Source: CAYVKY01 sp964452115
GTDB lineage: Bacteria > Bacteroidota > Ignavibacteria > Tepidaquicellales > Tepidaquicellaceae
Length of the DNA: 15,429 nucleotides
Reading direction: 5' to 3'
NCBI GenBank assembly: GCA_964452115.1
Contig: CAYVKY010000045.1
Span: 1-15,429 of the forward strand
Shown piece after piece: positions 13,477-15,429 of this stretch (the first letter of the stretch is position 1; the number at the start of each line of letters is the position of its first letter). A program made the position numbers and the translations under genes. A model generated the notes under the pieces. The model was not told the origin of the DNA. It made no database searches and saw nothing but the letters and a program-made list of their open reading frames with translations.

Positions 13477-15414
13477 TTGCTGAACAAACTTTCGCTTAAC
13501 AGAAAATACAAAGCAGAACTAAGACAGACATTAAGCGAACTTATAAGCGACGGGAAAATTGTTCACAAAGGAAAATTTTATGAACTCCCGAATGCAGCTC
13601 CAATCATACCTGACGAAGTGCGCTCACCGGCAGTTTTCACGGGCAACCTGAAACAGGTAGGAAATTTTCTTTACGTTTCGCCTGAGGCAAAAGGTTACCG
13701 GAAGGACATTTACATACCCCGCAAAAAATCACTTAATGCAAAACCCGGAGATAAAGTTGTATGCGAAACTTTGGACGAAGATGAATTTGAACCCGAAGGC
13801 AGAATAATTGAAGTGCTCGGAAAAGCGGGTACAGGCAAAGTGGAAGGACTATCGGTTTTAAGGAAATACGGATTTGAAATAGATTTCCCGCGAGATATAG
13901 AAGATGAAGCAGAAAAGACAGGCGAAGAGAAATCGTCAGAACTTGAAGATGAAGATGCAGTCGTTAACATAGCAGTCAGAAAGCGGAAACTGACGCTTGA
14001 ACAGGTTTGGGATTATCTGAAAGACAAACGCTCAACAGCGCAGCGCCTCGACCTGTCAAAACTCCTGTGCTGCACAGTTGACCCCGAAGATGCAAAAGAT
14101 TTTGATGATGCAGTTTCATTCGAAAAAACTTCAGACGGTTATCTGCTCGGAGTTCATATCGCGGATGTATCGCACTATGTAGAAGAAGGCACTCCGCTCG
14201 ACGCAGAAGCATTCAGGCGCGGCACAAGCGTTTACCTGCTCGACACTGTTGCACCGATGCTGCCTCACGTTTTATCAAACGGACTCTGCTCTCTTCAGGA
14301 AGGCAAGAGGCGCTTTGCATTCACGGTGATTGTAAAACTCAACAAAGATTTCAAAGGCGAAAATTACAAACTTTTCAAATCGCTTATCGTAAGCAAGCGG
14401 CGGTTTACCTATGAAGAAGTTCAGGAAATCATTGACACGAAGAAAGGCGACTTTTCAAAAGAAGTTCTGCTGATGAATGCAGCTGCAAAGAAAATCACCG
14501 AAAGAAGAATCCGCGAATCCAGCATAGATTTTGAATCGAAGGAAATAAAATTTTTATTCAATAAGAAAGGCAAAGTAAAAGAAATTATTTTAAAAGAGCG
14601 TCTGGATTCTATGAGAATGGTAGAGGAGTTTATGCTGATTGCAAACCGCGCCGTAACGGAATTTGTGCATTATATCGGAGACAGGCATCAATCGCGTTAT
14701 CCGTTTATTTACAGGGTTCACGACCTGCCTGACAAAGATAAACTCGGCGAACTTTCAAATTTCATAAGGCAGTTCGGTTACAATATAAATCTTCAGAATA
14801 AAAACGAAATCAGAAAACTCACAAACGCAGTAAAAGGCAAGCCGGAAGATTACATCATAAACAGCCTGCTGTTACGCTCGATGGCGAAGGCAATTTACAC
14901 AACCGAAAACATCGGACATTACGGACTCGGATTTCCGAACTACACGCACTTCACATCCCCTATCAGGCGTTATCCCGATTTGATAGTTCACAGAATGCTC
15001 AATGCATATATGGACGTGCAGCAGAATCCGAATACCGCAAAAAAACATTTCGGCAGAAAACTCGATGAAATCTGCAAACACTCATCCGCGCAGGAGCAAA
15101 GCGCAGTAAGCGCCGAGCGCGATATGACGAAAATCAAACAGATTGAATTTTTACAAAGCCGCGTCGGTGATGAATTCGAAGGCATCATTTCCGGAATTAT
15201 GAAATACGGAATGTTCGTTGAAATAAACCAGTTCCTTGCCGAAGGCATGGTCAGATACAAAGACATTCCAGACGACTACTACGAATTCGACGAGCGCCGC
15301 CTTTGCGCCATCGGCAGGCGCCGCAAAAAGATATTCCGCGCCGGCCAGTCCGTCACCGTAAAAATAATAAACGCAGACCTCTCCACCCGCAAAATAGATT
15401 TCGTGCTGGTGTAA
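13477..15414 (+). CDS. rnr: ribonuclease R (RNB-family 3'-5' exoribonuclease)
   Basis: RNase R degrades structured RNA processively from the 3' end to nucleoside monophosphates. Visible parts are the end of an N-terminal winged helix (about 1-38, LRQTLSELISDGKIVHKGKF), a cold-shock-type OB region (about 50-112), the RNB catalytic domain (about 190-510) and a C-terminal S1 domain (about 562-645). Catalytic acidic residues lie in DPEDAKDFDDA (202-212), which supplies Asp202, 207, 210 and 211. HFTSPIRRYPDLIVHR (491-506) is the second RNB signature. Residues 139-188 between the OB region and RNB hold an acidic linker and helix longer than I expect for the family. The start given is TTG at 13477, the only ATG/GTG/TTG available, but homology seems to run upstream (see findings), so the true start may be 13408 or nearby. 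No lysine-rich tail follows S1. Confidence 0.93.
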   Translation: MLNKLSLNRKYKAELRQTLSELISDGKIVHKGKFYELPNAAPIIPDEVRSPAVFTGNLKQVGNFLYVSPEAKGYRKDIYIPRKKSLNAKPGDKVVCETLDEDEFEPEGRIIEVLGKAGTGKVEGLSVLRKYGFEIDFPRDIEDEAEKTGEEKSSELEDEDAVVNIAVRKRKLTLEQVWDYLKDKRSTAQRLDLSKLLCCTVDPEDAKDFDDAVSFEKTSDGYLLGVHIADVSHYVEEGTPLDAEAFRRGTSVYLLDTVAPMLPHVLSNGLCSLQEGKRRFAFTVIVKLNKDFKGENYKLFKSLIVSKRRFTYEEVQEIIDTKKGDFSKEVLLMNAAAKKITERRIRESSIDFESKEIKFLFNKKGKVKEIILKERLDSMRMVEEFMLIANRAVTEFVHYIGDRHQSRYPFIYRVHDLPDKDKLGELSNFIRQFGYNINLQNKNEIRKLTNAVKGKPEDYIINSLLLRSMAKAIYTTENIGHYGLGFPNYTHFTSPIRRYPDLIVHRMLNAYMDVQQNPNTAKKHFGRKLDEICKHSSAQEQSAVSAERDMTKIKQIEFLQSRVGDEFEGIISGIMKYGMFVEINQFLAEGMVRYKDIPDDYYEFDERRLCAIGRRRKKIFRAGQSVTVKIINADLSTRKIDFVLV

Positions 15415-15429
15415 CAATCACATTCTTAT

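Noticed and set aside
13710..15417. Several minus-strand ORFs opposite RNase R
   Set aside because: They are shadows of a frame with intact RNB and S1 signatures.

Overview
The window holds eight protein-coding genes (one cut by the left edge) and one long non-coding stretch. Base composition is AT-rich, Shine-Dalgarno motifs are almost absent, and the genes include an outer-membrane/LPS set (split heptose kinase and adenylyltransferase, TamB-like protein) and a histidine kinase with an ETAHQLGTP H-box. Together these suggest a Gram-negative member of the Bacteroidota/Chlorobi/Ignavibacteria (FCB) group. This placement is inference from gene style; no marker gene fixes it.

Left part, minus strand (1-3683): a truncated RibD-like zinc deaminase (517 to beyond 1), about 780 bp of non-coding DNA rich in palindromes and short tandem repeats (518-1296), the tRNA-modification GTPase MnmE (2685-1297), and a FecCD-type ABC permease (3683-2688) that lies 2 nt upstream of mnmE and probably shares its transcript. 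The permease has no binding protein or ATPase in the window.

Right part, plus strand (3730-15414): a near-continuous gene string. A membrane histidine kinase overlaps a GT-C-like membrane glycosyltransferase with a large soluble C-terminus. After 61 bp come rfaE1 (heptose-7-phosphate kinase), rfaE2 (heptose-1-phosphate adenylyltransferase, 7 bp gap), a 1553-residue TamB/AsmA-like protein overlapping rfaE2 by 14 bp, and ribonuclease R. The theme is cell-envelope building: sugar-nucleotide activation for LPS core heptose, lipid-linked sugar transfer, and an inner-to-outer membrane bridge protein. RNase R at the end is an RNA-decay gene that probably rides on the same transcript. The divergent 46-bp gap at 3684-3729 separates the two strands' transcription units.

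Most of the window is ordinary. The points that deserve a second look are the cut deaminase (its architecture resembles deaminases that head larger AlbA_2/Schlafen-type proteins), the repeat-packed non-coding region, and the 5' end of RNase R, where the winged-helix homology runs upstream of every ATG, GTG or TTG codon. I do not see a clearly new multi-gene system.
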